Source: Bacteroides sp. (GTDB taxonomy: Bacteria > Bacteroidota > Bacteroidia > Bacteroidales > P3). From it: a DNA stretch of 36,817 bases. The notes beneath the pieces are model-generated. The model did no database searches. It saw only the letters and a list, made by a program, of their open reading frames with translations, and was not told where the DNA came from. The position numbers were made by a program, and so were the translations under genes. Below are positions 23,101 through 35,100 of this stretch, piece by piece (the stretch's first letter is position 1; each line of letters begins with the position of its first letter). The stretch is from contig JAMPIH010000017.1 of NCBI GenBank assembly GCA_023662825.1, positions 1 through 36,817 on the forward strand, read 5' to 3'.

Positions 23101-26100
23101 GTGGTGGAACAGCCCAAGGAAGCCGGTATCAACATCCAGTCTAACAACCATATCGACAACGATACCCTGCGTATCTGCGTGGGTGAGCCCACCCGCCTGT
23201 TCGCCGCCGTTTCCAACGCCGGCCCGGTATTCGCCGACGGCAGCCACAACTGGTATATCGAATGGTATAAGAACGGTACGTTCGTTCAACGAGGAGATAC
23301 CGTAACCTTCCCCGAACTGGCTATCGGCAGCAAGATCTACGCCATCCTGTATGTGGATACCACCGAATGCAACTACGCGATAAACAGTCCCGTCAAGTCG
23401 CGCGTGCTTACCGTGGTTTCGGTTCCGCAGCCCGACGTACGGGTTGATTTGAGCCTGAGGATCGATACCATCTGCTCCAACCGCGACTATGAAGTTACCG
23501 CTGCGGTTACCAATGGCGGCACCGATCCTACCTATCGTTGGTATGTAAACGGCTTCCTGATGACCACCGGCGACGAACGGGGCAACACCGTTCCTATCGA
23601 CGGCCCCATCCTCGACATAGTCAATATCAAACAGCAGGCGGCACAGGAAGGCACCAACTACGATATCGTATGCTGGGTTAAATCCAGCATGGCCTGCGCC
23701 GCAGATAGCGTGCGCAACCAAGGAGTGGCTACATTGGTGGTGTTCCCTGCCGATACGCTTAAGGTAACCATTACCCCGCAGATCGACACGGCCTGTGCCT
23801 ACGAAAACGGAGACGTGGTTGTGAACATGCACGCCGATGTAAGCGGTATGGCGGAAGGCTACGATGTGGAAGAGCCCGACCTGCAGTGGTATGTGGCCGC
23901 CGACGAAAACAGTGCCTCGACCCCGATTGCCGGCGAAAAGAACAAAGACCTGCATTACAGGACCAAGAACCTTACAGGAAACGAAGTGTTCAGTGTACGG
24001 GCGTTCAGCAAGTACCGTTGCACCTGGAACAGCTCGTTGGTGAGCGAAAAGGCCAGGATATTCCTGTGGCCCATCCGTTCGGAAGCCGGCAACAACGACA
24101 CGGCGCGCAACTATGCCCCCGTTACGCTCTCCACCGACTCGGCCACCGGCGGCAGCCCGCACTGGATCACCCGCGGCGACGGTCATTTCGTGAAGGCCGA
24201 CACCTCGCATCCTACCTATGTATTGGGCGCGAAGGACAAGCTTGCCGACGGCGTATGGCTGGTTCAGGAAGTCTCGAACCGCTTCGGCTGCTTGGTTGCC
24301 GACAGCATGTACCTCGTTATCTCGCACTGCGACGATTACACCTGGAAGACCGACTTGCAGGCCGTTACGGTATGCCACGACCGACCTGTATCGTTGAACA
24401 ACGGCGTGGTGGCCAAGACCAATGCCCCGGATGCGGTGAAGAGCGCCGAATACGTGCTGGTGGCCCTCGCTTCGGGCTCGCGTCCTGCCGATACCCTGGC
24501 GGTGAGCGACAGCGTGGTGTTCGATTGGAGCGGGGTGGTGGATACGACCCGCAACCTGGTGCTGATAGGCCATATCAACAACACAGACTGCCTCTATACG
24601 GATACGATTCCCGTAACGGTACTGCCCAGGAATGAGATTGCGGTAGAACTTACGCAAGACGGCGCGGATACCTGCCAGAGCTACAAGGCCGATACGGCCA
24701 GCTGGGAAATCGGCGGCTGGAACATGCCCTTGCACTGGAACCTGAACGGCGGCACCCTGAACCACGTACACTGCAGCAATATGCAGCGCGTGTTCTCGGG
24801 CAACTACGGCGGCGCCAACACCACGGTACGCTACGTGGCCACCGGCAACGAGCAGTCGGCCATGATAGGCTTCAACTACGAAGGCAACCGTGCCGAAGAC
24901 CTCGATTACGGCGTTTACTTCAACTACGGAACCGTCAATATCTACCACATGGGTCATGCGGTGGAATACATGCCCGTAGGAACCTACCAGGCGGGCGATG
25001 TGTTCACCATTATCCGCAGCGGAAACCAGGTGGCCTTCTATGTGGATCAGGATAACGAACACAAGCTCCTGCGTGTGGTGGATGAACCCGAATCCGGTGC
25101 GGGCCGCCGCGTAAACTATGCGCTGGCTTCCTTCCGTGTGGGCTCCACCTTCAACAACATCTGGTACGTGAACCAGCCGGCCACCAAGATCGGCAACAAG
25201 ATTACGTTCGAACCCCTGCCGGGCGAATTGAGCTATGCCTGGAGCCTGAACGACAGCCTCGTAAGCACCGACAGCCTCTGGAACGCCGAGAAATTCCATG
25301 TGCAGGACGGCGACAAGGTTAAGCTCTGTGTAAGCGGCATTACCGAATGCGACACGGTGAGCGTTTGCGACAGCCTCGTCATCTCTGCCGTGGATGTTTA
25401 CGAACCCATTTACCTGGCCTTGGTTCGCGACAGCGCCAACGAATGCGACGGCGATGCCTTCACGCTTACGGCCACGGCCTACAACCTGCCCGAGGGCGTT
25501 TCCGCTTCCGACCTGCGCTACAACTGGTACCTGAACGGCAAGGCGGTGGCCAAGGGCACGGCGGGCAATGTCTATACGCTCGACAGCGTTCATATCGGAG
25601 ACTACGCGTATGCGGAAGCCTATGTTCCCGGCAACATCTGCGTAATCAACAACGAAAACAAACCGGCCGTTTCGCATCGGGTAACCTTCCCGCTTAAGGA
25701 AAACAAGACACTGGAAGTTGCCTTGAGCACGAACGTTACGGTGGAACCCGCCATCTGCCCCGACAGGGAAGTGGTGTTCACCGCCAACGTCACCAACGGC
25801 GGCAGCTATACGGTGAACTGGTTCGTGAACGGCGCCTTCCGTGCCACGGGCGATAACCTGAGCCTGCGTTCCGACAGCACCTACAGCGTTTATGCCCGCG
25901 TGGACGCCAAGAACGAAGCCGTATGCCTCGACAGGGATACGATCTACTCCGATACGCTTACCGTAAACGTATTGCCCGCTCCCGTAGTGGAAGCCTGGGC
26001 CGATACGGTGGTTGACCGCGGCAGCCTCGTGGCGCTCGACGGCAAGGTGGTGGCTCACGCCGATACGGCAATGACTTACCACTGGACCGGCAACGGTATC

Positions 26101-29100
26101 GTACGTAACGACACGCTGCATACCTCGGCGCTCGCCAACAGTTCCGGCGTTTACTACCTTACCGCATACAACAGCATCGGCTGCGCTTCCGAACCCGACA
26201 CGGTATTCGTGGATGTATATGACTGTCCCGCACTTACCGGCATCGGCGTTCCCGACAAGGTTTGCGAAGGCGACAGCGCGGTACTGCGCGTGAACGTTTC
26301 CGGCTTCAAGCCCGAAACCAATACCTACACATGGCAGATTTCCACCGATAACGGTGCCGCTTGGACCGATCTGGGCGCCGGTGCGCGCTATACGATGAGC
26401 CAGGACCGTCTGGGTGCCGAGCTGCATATTGCTTCCGCAAGCACCGATATCAGCGCGGGCACGGCGGTGTTCCGCTGCGTGGTCAAGGCCTCCGACAGCG
26501 CCCTGGCGTTCTGTCCTGCCGTGATTACGCCCGAAATGAAGCTGAACGTGGATGTTTCGGCACGCAACCTGCCCACGGTTCAGATTGTGGGTCAGTCCGA
26601 CTTCTGCACCGATGACGCCTCCGTGAACACGGTTTACAGCGTCAACATCACGCCGGGTTACGAAGTGATGTGGAAGCAGAACGGAAGCGGCGTTCTCGAA
26701 TACGACGGCAACGACCACCGCCGCGGCTACACCGTTTCCGACGGCGACAGGGTGATCGGCGTTCTCTACAACGGCAACGCCTGCATCGACCGACTGCAGA
26801 TTTCCGACACGCTTACGGTTCACTTCCACCCGCAGCCTTCGCTTACGGCCTGGAAAGACACCACGATAGCCTACGGTGACCAAGCCGGGCTACACGCCGC
26901 CCTGGCCAACGCCACGGGTTCGGCCAGCTACAGCTGGACGCCTGCCGACAAGGTTGCGGATGCCGACACGGCGCACACCCTTACCGCGAACCTGTCCGAA
27001 TCCACCATCTTTACCGTAGAGGCCACCGACAGTGCTTCCTGCACCGCCACGGGCAGGGTAGTGGTGATTGTAAGCGACACCTGTGTACGCAAGGTTAAGC
27101 TGGATGGCCCCGCTTCGGTTTGCGCGAAAGAAACCGCCACCTTTACCGGTCTGGTAACCGGCGGAGGCGTGGTTGGCAAATACGATATGGTCTGGACGGT
27201 TAACCCGCCGCTGCACACCAACGACGGCAGTGTCCTCATGCCCGATGCGGGCGCCACGCTCAACATCTCAGATGCCGTTCCGGGCGATTATACGGTAACC
27301 TTTACCGTGGTCGATACGAGCGCGGCCGTAAGGACCTACTGCGATCCCGACGGCGTTATCATGAGCGACAGCATCAAGCTGCACATCGATGCGCCCGACA
27401 CCCTGGCGGTAAGCCTCTCTTCGTTACGCGACAGCGTTTGCGAAGGCGAGACCATCACCCTTGTGGCCAAGGGCACGGTTAACGGCATGGCCGATGATGC
27501 CGCCGTCCTTACCTACGAATGGTACCGCATCCGCGGTGGCTACACCACCTATATGGGCAGCGCCGCCGACACCCTGCGCGTTTACGACGCCCAAGACAAG
27601 GATGTTTACTACGTGAGCGTTTCCGAAAGCGGCGATTGCCACGTGAACAACCATGCACAAAGCAATCACGATACCGTTACCGTACATCCGGTACCGCCGC
27701 CGCTCAAGCCCTATCAGGTTTACGCCCACAGCCATCTGTCCTGCATCGACGACACGGCCTTTATCCTGATCGATGCCGGCCTGCAGCAGAACCTGCTGTA
27801 CAGTATCGACAGCGGCGCCACCTGGCACGCGGAAACCTTGTTCAAGCCGCTGGCCAAGGGCACCTACCACGTTATGGTCAAGGGCGAAGCGGGTTGTGAG
27901 GCGGCCGGTGTACAGACCGTATATATCGATGTACAGCCTGAATACAACTTTACCGCTCCCGATGTGGTTCCCGACTCGGTGGTTACCTGTCTGGCAGACC
28001 TGCGGCCCATGGTGGCCTACAACGATCAGGCCGGATACCTGGCCTGGTACGCCGACGCGGCCTTGACCCAGCGTCTTGCCGTAGGAGTTCAGGATGCCGA
28101 TTCCATGCTCTATGTACCGGCTGTAGATACGCCGGGCCGCTATGTGTTCTACGTTAAGAAGGCCTTGGTGGATTGCGAAGGTCCCGCCACGGAAGTTCCC
28201 TACATCGCCGGCACCTGCGATATCAGGCTCGAACCTGCTCCTGCAGGTCTGTGCCCCGGTAGCGATACGCCTTTGTATATCGTGGCCGACGAAGCCACGC
28301 GCAACATTTCCAGGAACTGGATCTACCAGTACAGCGAAGACGGCAAGTTCGTCGATACCGCCACCGTGACGGTGAGCGCGCGCGACCGCATGGATACCGT
28401 ATCCGTGAACAAGCCCGGCTACTACCGCATTGTCGATACCACAATCTGGAATACGGTGATGTACAGCAATGTATCCGAGGTTCAGCAGGGTTCGTACGCC
28501 GATATCGACACCGTATTTACCGTAACATATCCTATCGTGGATGCCATCTCCATGTGCCCGAACAAAGAAGCCAGGATAAGTGTCAACGGACTGGGTTCCG
28601 ACTACTATGTCCTGTGGCCTGACAGCACGCGGGGTAATTCGTACACGGACAAGTATGATACCACCACGGATGTTCATGTGGAAGTGAAGAGTGTAATCGG
28701 CGGATGTACGGTTGATACCGTGATAAGGATTATCGTATTGCCCAAGCAGTTGATCCAGCTTTCTTACAATGATACCACCATTTGCCTGAAGGGTAATCAG
28801 AAAGCATCGTTAGTGATGCCTAAGATTATGGACAGCGGTGTATATCCGCCGTACACGAATTACGATTGGTTGTACCTTAACGGGTCGCGTTATACCACCG
28901 GCAAGTACGACAAGCAAGATATCGTGGCACCCAATGGCAATCCTCGCTTGAAGCTCAATAACCTGACGGCCGGTGATTATACTTTCGTGGCTCAGGCTTA
29001 CTCTTTGAAGGATTGTCCTTCCATGCCCGACACGGTACGGATCCATGTACGCCGGCTCGACTTCGAACTGAATCCCGACAGTCTGGCGTTCTGCGGCGGC

Positions 29101-32100
29101 GAAAGCGACAGCATCAGCCTGCCGGCGGCCGACAGCATCAGCGTCAACGGTGTGTTCATGCCGTACGTAAGCAAACTGGCGGTAGGCCCCGTTGTCCGCG
29201 ACAGCGTGATGGCCATCACCCTCTATAGCGATGTTTGCCGCGCCACCGATACGCTTAAGCTGCACTACATCCTGCCCGACAGCTTGGTGGCCGAGCTGAA
29301 GCCCGTGGCCGATACCTGTCTCGAAATCACGGCCGACACGATGAGGTGGAACGGATCCACGCTCCATACCTCCGCCAACGGATGGCAGAGCGTATATGCC
29401 GCCGACACCATCCGCGCCAATGCCGAACTCAACTACGTGGTGAGCGGCGAAGAAAAAGCCTTGGTGATCGGTCTCGAATACGTAGGCGATGCCCGCGGAT
29501 TGTGGAACAAGCCGTTCAGCATCTACCTCTCCGACAACGGCAGTGCGGACGCCCGGAAGTTCTATCTCTACGAAAACGGTTGGGAAGTTAACTACACCGC
29601 CATGGGCGATTACAGTACCGGCGACCTCTTTACCGTCCGTCGCGAAGGCGGCGCCGTGGAATACTACCATAACGGCAGCCTGCTGCGCCGTGTGGAAGAG
29701 AGCGGATCGCTCCGCTCCAAGGCGCTCCGTGCCTCGGCCTCCACCTACCATCACGGCAGCGCCATCGCCGCGATGCGTATCGACAACCTGCCCGCTCCGC
29801 AGGTGGGTACTTCGCTCTACCACCGTTACGACGACCTGCACTACGCATGGTTCGTAAACGGAATGCCGGCGGGCACCGACAGTGTCCTTTCCGGCGACTA
29901 CATCCTCGTGGCGGGCGACACCGTGGTATGGCAGGTAACTTCCTACGGCCTCTGCGACACCGCCTTCAGTGCCGACACCTTGGTGGTTGACACGGCGAAC
30001 GCCTACGCTTCCATCGGCTTGAACCTTACGGCCGACAACGGATCCGTATGCAAGGGTGAAGCGGTGCCGCTCACCGCCCACATCACCCGTCTGCCCGAAG
30101 GCGTAAGCCTGAACGACCTGCGCTACAACTGGTACATCAACGGTAGTCCGGTTGCCTTGGGCTCGACCTCGGCCACCTATACGTACAACAATGTACAGGA
30201 CGGCGACTACGCCCGCGTGGAAGCCTATGCCGACAGCAAGCTCTGTCTGCTCAACGGCAGGAACAACCCGGCGCTCAGCAACACGCTCTACTTTAACGTC
30301 GACTCCGCCGACCAGGTTGAGTTCGCCTTGGATGTGCAGCCCGGCGCCGTTGTCTGCGAAGGCGATGAACCCACCTTCAGCGCGGTGGCAAGCGGCCTCA
30401 AGCACGCGCCCACGGTAGAATGGTTCGTGAACGGTGTGAAGAAGGGCAGCGGCAACAGCTTCAGCCTGGCCGACGCCAAGAACGGCGACAAGGTTTATGC
30501 CGTGGCCACTTTGAACGCCGATGAAGAATGCCAGGGAGGCAAGACGCTCCACAGCGATACCCTTACCGTTACGGTGAACCCCGTTCCGGCGGTACGCGCC
30601 CTGGCCGATGTTACGGTGAACCGCGGCGATGAAGTTACCCTCACGGGTATCGTAACCTCCGGCTGGACGCCCGGCATGGCCTATACCTGGACGCCCTCGA
30701 CCCTTACGGCCGATACGGTTACCAAGGTGATCGCCCATAACAGCACCACCTACACCTTTATCGCCGTGAACGCCTACGGTTGCGAAGCCGAGGCCGATGT
30801 ACGGGTGGATGTGGACGAATGCGCCTACATCGCCGCCCAAAGTTCGGTTCACGCGCCGGCGGTATGCGTGGGCGACAGCACCGACTTTACCGTCAACGTT
30901 TCCGGTTACCAGGCGGATTCCTACACCTTCAACTGGCAGATCTCGGCCGACAACGGCAACACCTGGGGCGATGTCTCGGCGCCTATGTACGTGAACCGTG
31001 GCATGAGCCTGCACATACCTGCGGTTACCTCGCAGATGAACGGCAGCCTCTACCGTGCCGTGGTAACGCCCAATGCGGCGCACAGCCACTGCGACACACT
31101 CTATTCCCTGCCGTTCGCGCTTACGGTCAACACCAACGTCCGTCAGACCAATATGGATATCGACGGAATGGAAGACCTCTGCGCCAACAACGAAACCTTT
31201 ACCTACCGCATGAACGCTTCCGTTCAGACGGGCGACCACTTCTATTGGTATCTGAACGATGTAGTGGTGGGTCAGGATATCAATACGCTGAACCTCACCA
31301 AGGAACAGATCGGTAAGGGCGGCATCCTGAAGTCGGTATGGAGCATGGCCGACGGGGCTTGCGCCTCGCAGGAGGCTTACGCGGACAGCATCGAGATTAC
31401 GATGGGATCCGAACTGAGCGTGATCGCCGGCAACGACACCGTGATCGACAAGAACACGCAGGCGGCGCTCTTCGCGCAGGCTGTGGGCGGCACCGAACCC
31501 TACACCTATACTTGGTCGCCCGCTTTGTCGGCCACGACCACCGGCCAACGTACGCTTACGCAGCCTTTGGCCACGACCACGGTATTTACCGTAACGGCCA
31601 CCGGCGCCCACGGCTGTCAGGCCCAGGCCCAGGTTAAGGTAACGGTAATGGATACCTGCCTGCAGGATGTGGTTATCTCGGGCGAACAGGGCACGGGCGA
31701 CCAGACCTCCTGCCAGGGCGAACAGGTGGAACTGCAGGCCTTGGTGAGCGGAGGCATGCCGGGCAACTACACCATCAACTGGAGCATCACCCCGGCTTTG
31801 GCCGCCGATGACTACGTTCCCGTACAGAACAACAGCGACCTGTGGATCAGGCCTTCCGTACCAGGAGTATATACCATTAAGGTAACGGTGAACGACACCT
31901 CGGCCTTGTCGGCAGAACACTGCGATGCGGCCCACCGCACCGTCACCGCGCAGGTCAAGCTTACCGTAACCGGCAAGGACACTCTGGCCGTAAGCCTTTC
32001 CGAGCCCGACAGCGTATGTAAGAACGTCGAGTTCAGCCTTACCGCCAAGGCCACCGTTAACGGCAAGGCCGCCAATAATGTAAGCTATCACTGGTACCGC

Positions 32101-35100
32101 ATCCGCGAAAACGTGCTCCACGACCTGGGTATGGGCAGCGCCACCCTGGTTCCCGCCGATGCGCTCGATGCCGACCGCTACTTCGTGGTGGCCTTTTCCA
32201 ACGACAACTGCCTGGCCGACAGCGTGGCCGTGAGCGATACGGTAGAATCGGTACTCTATCCCGTACCCACGCCGCTCAAGCCCTCCGATGTCGTTTACAC
32301 GCCCGCCCGCCTGTGCAGCAACGATACGGCATCCATCGAGATCAAGGGCTCGTACAAGGTTTCGCAGATCAAGAGCCGCTGGCCGCAAACGCTCTCGTAC
32401 AGCATCGACAACGGCGCCACATGGCAAACCAGCGCCTCCTTCCGGCCGCTGCCCGACGCCGCCGTATACGAAATCCTCGTCAAGAACCAGTACGGCTGTC
32501 AGGATGCCGCCAACAGACTCAATATCAAGCGCGCTCCGCAGAGCACCGATGTTTGGCTGGAAGCCGGTCCCGACGACACCATCGTAGCCGGCCAGACCTT
32601 CCGCGTTCACGGCGACACCGTGGCCGCCGACGGCACCCCGCAATGGACCACGGCCGGAACGGGCATGTTCGACAATGCCAATACCCTGCATCCCGTCTAT
32701 ACGCCTTCCGACGCCGACATTGCCGCCGGTCAGGTTAAACTCTACCTGGGCGTGAACAGCAGCGATGAATGTCCGCTCAAAGACAGCCTTACGCTCTATA
32801 TCCTCCAGTGCGGCGTTTACGAAATCGTACGCAATGCCGGTGATACGGCGGTGGCCTGCGAAGAGTCGCCTTACACGATGATTGCCAAGTTGGTAAGCAC
32901 TAATCCCGCCCTGAACGTTCCCAAGGCCGATTACGAATGGCGCCTGGTTGATGAGGTGTTCGGCGGTTATACGGTTGAACATGCGGATAGCGATGCCGAC
33001 AGCTCCACGTGGACCTATCAGCACACGATGCCGGGTCTGTACGAACTGTATGTAAAGACTGCCACCAACTGTATCCTTACCGATACGTTCCAGCTTGAAC
33101 TGCAGCCCGTGCCGATGGGAGAGGGCAAGATAGAGGTACGCTACCCGGGCGGCGCCAATGCCATCAGTATGTGTGCCAACGATACGGCGCGTCTGGTGAT
33201 TGTCGATGCAAGCGAACAGTATATCTACACATGGCCCGACGGTTCCACGAGCGACGGTATAACCGATAACGAATATCCCGTAACCGCCACCAAGGATACC
33301 TCGGTGATTGTTAAGCTTACCAGCAAGAAGGGCGGCTGCGAAGGTTACGATACCTTAGAGATCTTGGTTGACAAAGCGTTTGTAATAACTCTTACCAGCA
33401 ACGATACCACGGTTTGTCCGGGTTCTGAAGTGCGTCTGCCCAAGATTTCGGTTGCCGGCTTCGGTGCGGGCGTTCCCCTTACCGACTACTGGTGGACGAA
33501 CGTTCAGGGTGATACCGTGGATGCCGGAGCCTACGCTTCGCAGAACCGTCCGGTAATGAGGATCGACAGAGACACCGTTTACCGTGGCTACGCCACTACG
33601 ACGGCCAAGTGCCAGAGCGCGATGGCGGAATTCAAGGTAACGGTAGATAAGTACGTTCTCGCTCTTGGCGATACCTTGGCCATCTGCAACGGCGAACAGG
33701 CCAAGATCTCCATGCCGGCCAACACGAAGGATTACACCGTAAATGGCCGCGCGTTCACGGCCGCTTCGACAGCCGCCTTCGACTTCAGCACGGCTGCGCT
33801 TTACCGCGACACTGTATTGGTGGTGACGGCCAACAGTTCCTTGGGCTGCGGTTATATCGACACCTTGCTTGTGGATGTACTGCCTGTTCCCGACATGAAC
33901 ATCGTGAACGCCGGTGCTTGCGCCAACCAGCCGGTGGTTCTGAGCCTGCCCAACCTGGACGATACCGATGAATGCAAGTGGGATGTACGCACCGTTTCGG
34001 GCAGCTACAGCTTTACCGGCGACAGCATCAGCTTCAAGCCCGCCGCCAAAGACAGCGTATTGTACATCGATCTGATGGTGACCAACCGTCTGGGTTGCAA
34101 ATACACCAAGAAAGATACCATCGGAGTATATACGTGGCCTAACCTGAACATTCACGACACCACGGTCTGCGAAGGCACGCCCAAGGTGGAACTGATACCC
34201 GATATGGCGAAGGTGACAGCCCAGTACAGGATTACCTGGCTCGATAAGGGCTTGGATACCTCCGTTAAGTTGCCGAACGAGATTACGCACAGACTTTCTG
34301 TTGCCGATACGGTAAGCCACCGCTACTACTATGTTGTACAGAACCGTAACAACGGCTGTACGGATACGGCCTCCGTAATGGTAAACATTACCCGTCTGCC
34401 CAAACTTGAGCATAAGGTGGATGATACGCTTTGTGAGCGTACAACAAGATTTGTATATATTTACAATACATCCGTGAACTGGAGTGCGGCCGAATATCTT
34501 TCCGATGGAACGTTAAGTGTCGGGTCGTTATCTCCCTCAAGAGGTGTAAGGTCGACATACACTCCCTCTACTAAGTTTTGGAATATCGGTGGAGAGGTTC
34601 ACTTGAGAGTGTCCGCACAAGGCCAGGCGGAATGTAAGGACAGAACGGTTTACGACTCGTTTAAAATTGTCTACGTTTCCCCGTTGAATGTTCCATCCAT
34701 CGATCCTAAATTTATATGTCTGAGCAGCGAAGATGATGCCAGGCTGGAAGTGGATTTGACCAGTGCATATAAGAATATGGCCGGTATGGAATGGATACTC
34801 AGCAATACTGCAGTAGTGCCGAGTCTGGATACGGCCAACCAGAAGTATAAGTATACCTTGACGTACCCCAATCCGGGCGGAGATACGAATGTTGTATACA
34901 ACGACACCCTTAAAGTTTGGAATGACGTAAACTGTACAATCATACGTCCTTTCCGCGTTGAATTTATTTCGGCACCTTATATTGCCCCCGATACTGTTAC
35001 GATTTGTCCAGGTGATACGGTATCGCTTAAGGTATCCAACCCGAATTCCACACGGAGCGCTTATTGGTTTAATATGGAAACCGGAAAACGTGACGCGATG

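Larger units (their letters stand above)
24673..29316 (+). repeat. Higher-order repeat unit B, 4,644 bp
   Basis: Order from the module 3 start: LRYNWYLNG (+840), VNWFVNG (+1140), LPAPVV (+1299), CPALTGIG...WQISTDNGAAW (+1551), DTCVRK...GPASVC (+2403), DTLAVSLSSL...YEWYRIRGG (+2724), PLKPYQVY...YSIDSGATWH (+3027), and CPNKEARI...LWPDSTRGN (+3882). It ends exactly where module 4 begins, so B and C are direct tandem copies. Confidence 0.75.
29317..33900 (+). repeat. Higher-order repeat unit C, about 4.6 kb
   Basis: Order from the module 4 start: LRYNWYING (+801), VEWFVNG (+1098), NPVPAV (+1260), CAYIAAQ...WQISADNGNTW (+1503), DTCLQD (+2334), DTLAVSLSEP...YHWYRIREN (+2661), PLKPSDVV...YSIDNGATWQ (+2955), and MCANDTARL...TWPDGSTSD (+3855). 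Offsets track unit B within about 75 bases. B and C also share a domain after this point (DSLAFCGGESDSISLP in B, DTLAICNGEQAKISMP in C). Confidence 0.75.

Noticed and set aside
20227-26883. A 2,218-codon minus-strand frame, and similar long ones at 7456-9426, 9730-12306, 12679-14850, 14902-16653, 16657-20025, 27424-28677, 28810-33024 and 34537-36201
   Set aside because: All are in codon phase with the giant plus-strand gene and exist because TTA, CTA and TCA are avoided. Their translations are low-complexity (rich in G, R, V, H, I), have no signal peptides or domains, and the sense strand encodes coherent Ig-like domains throughout.
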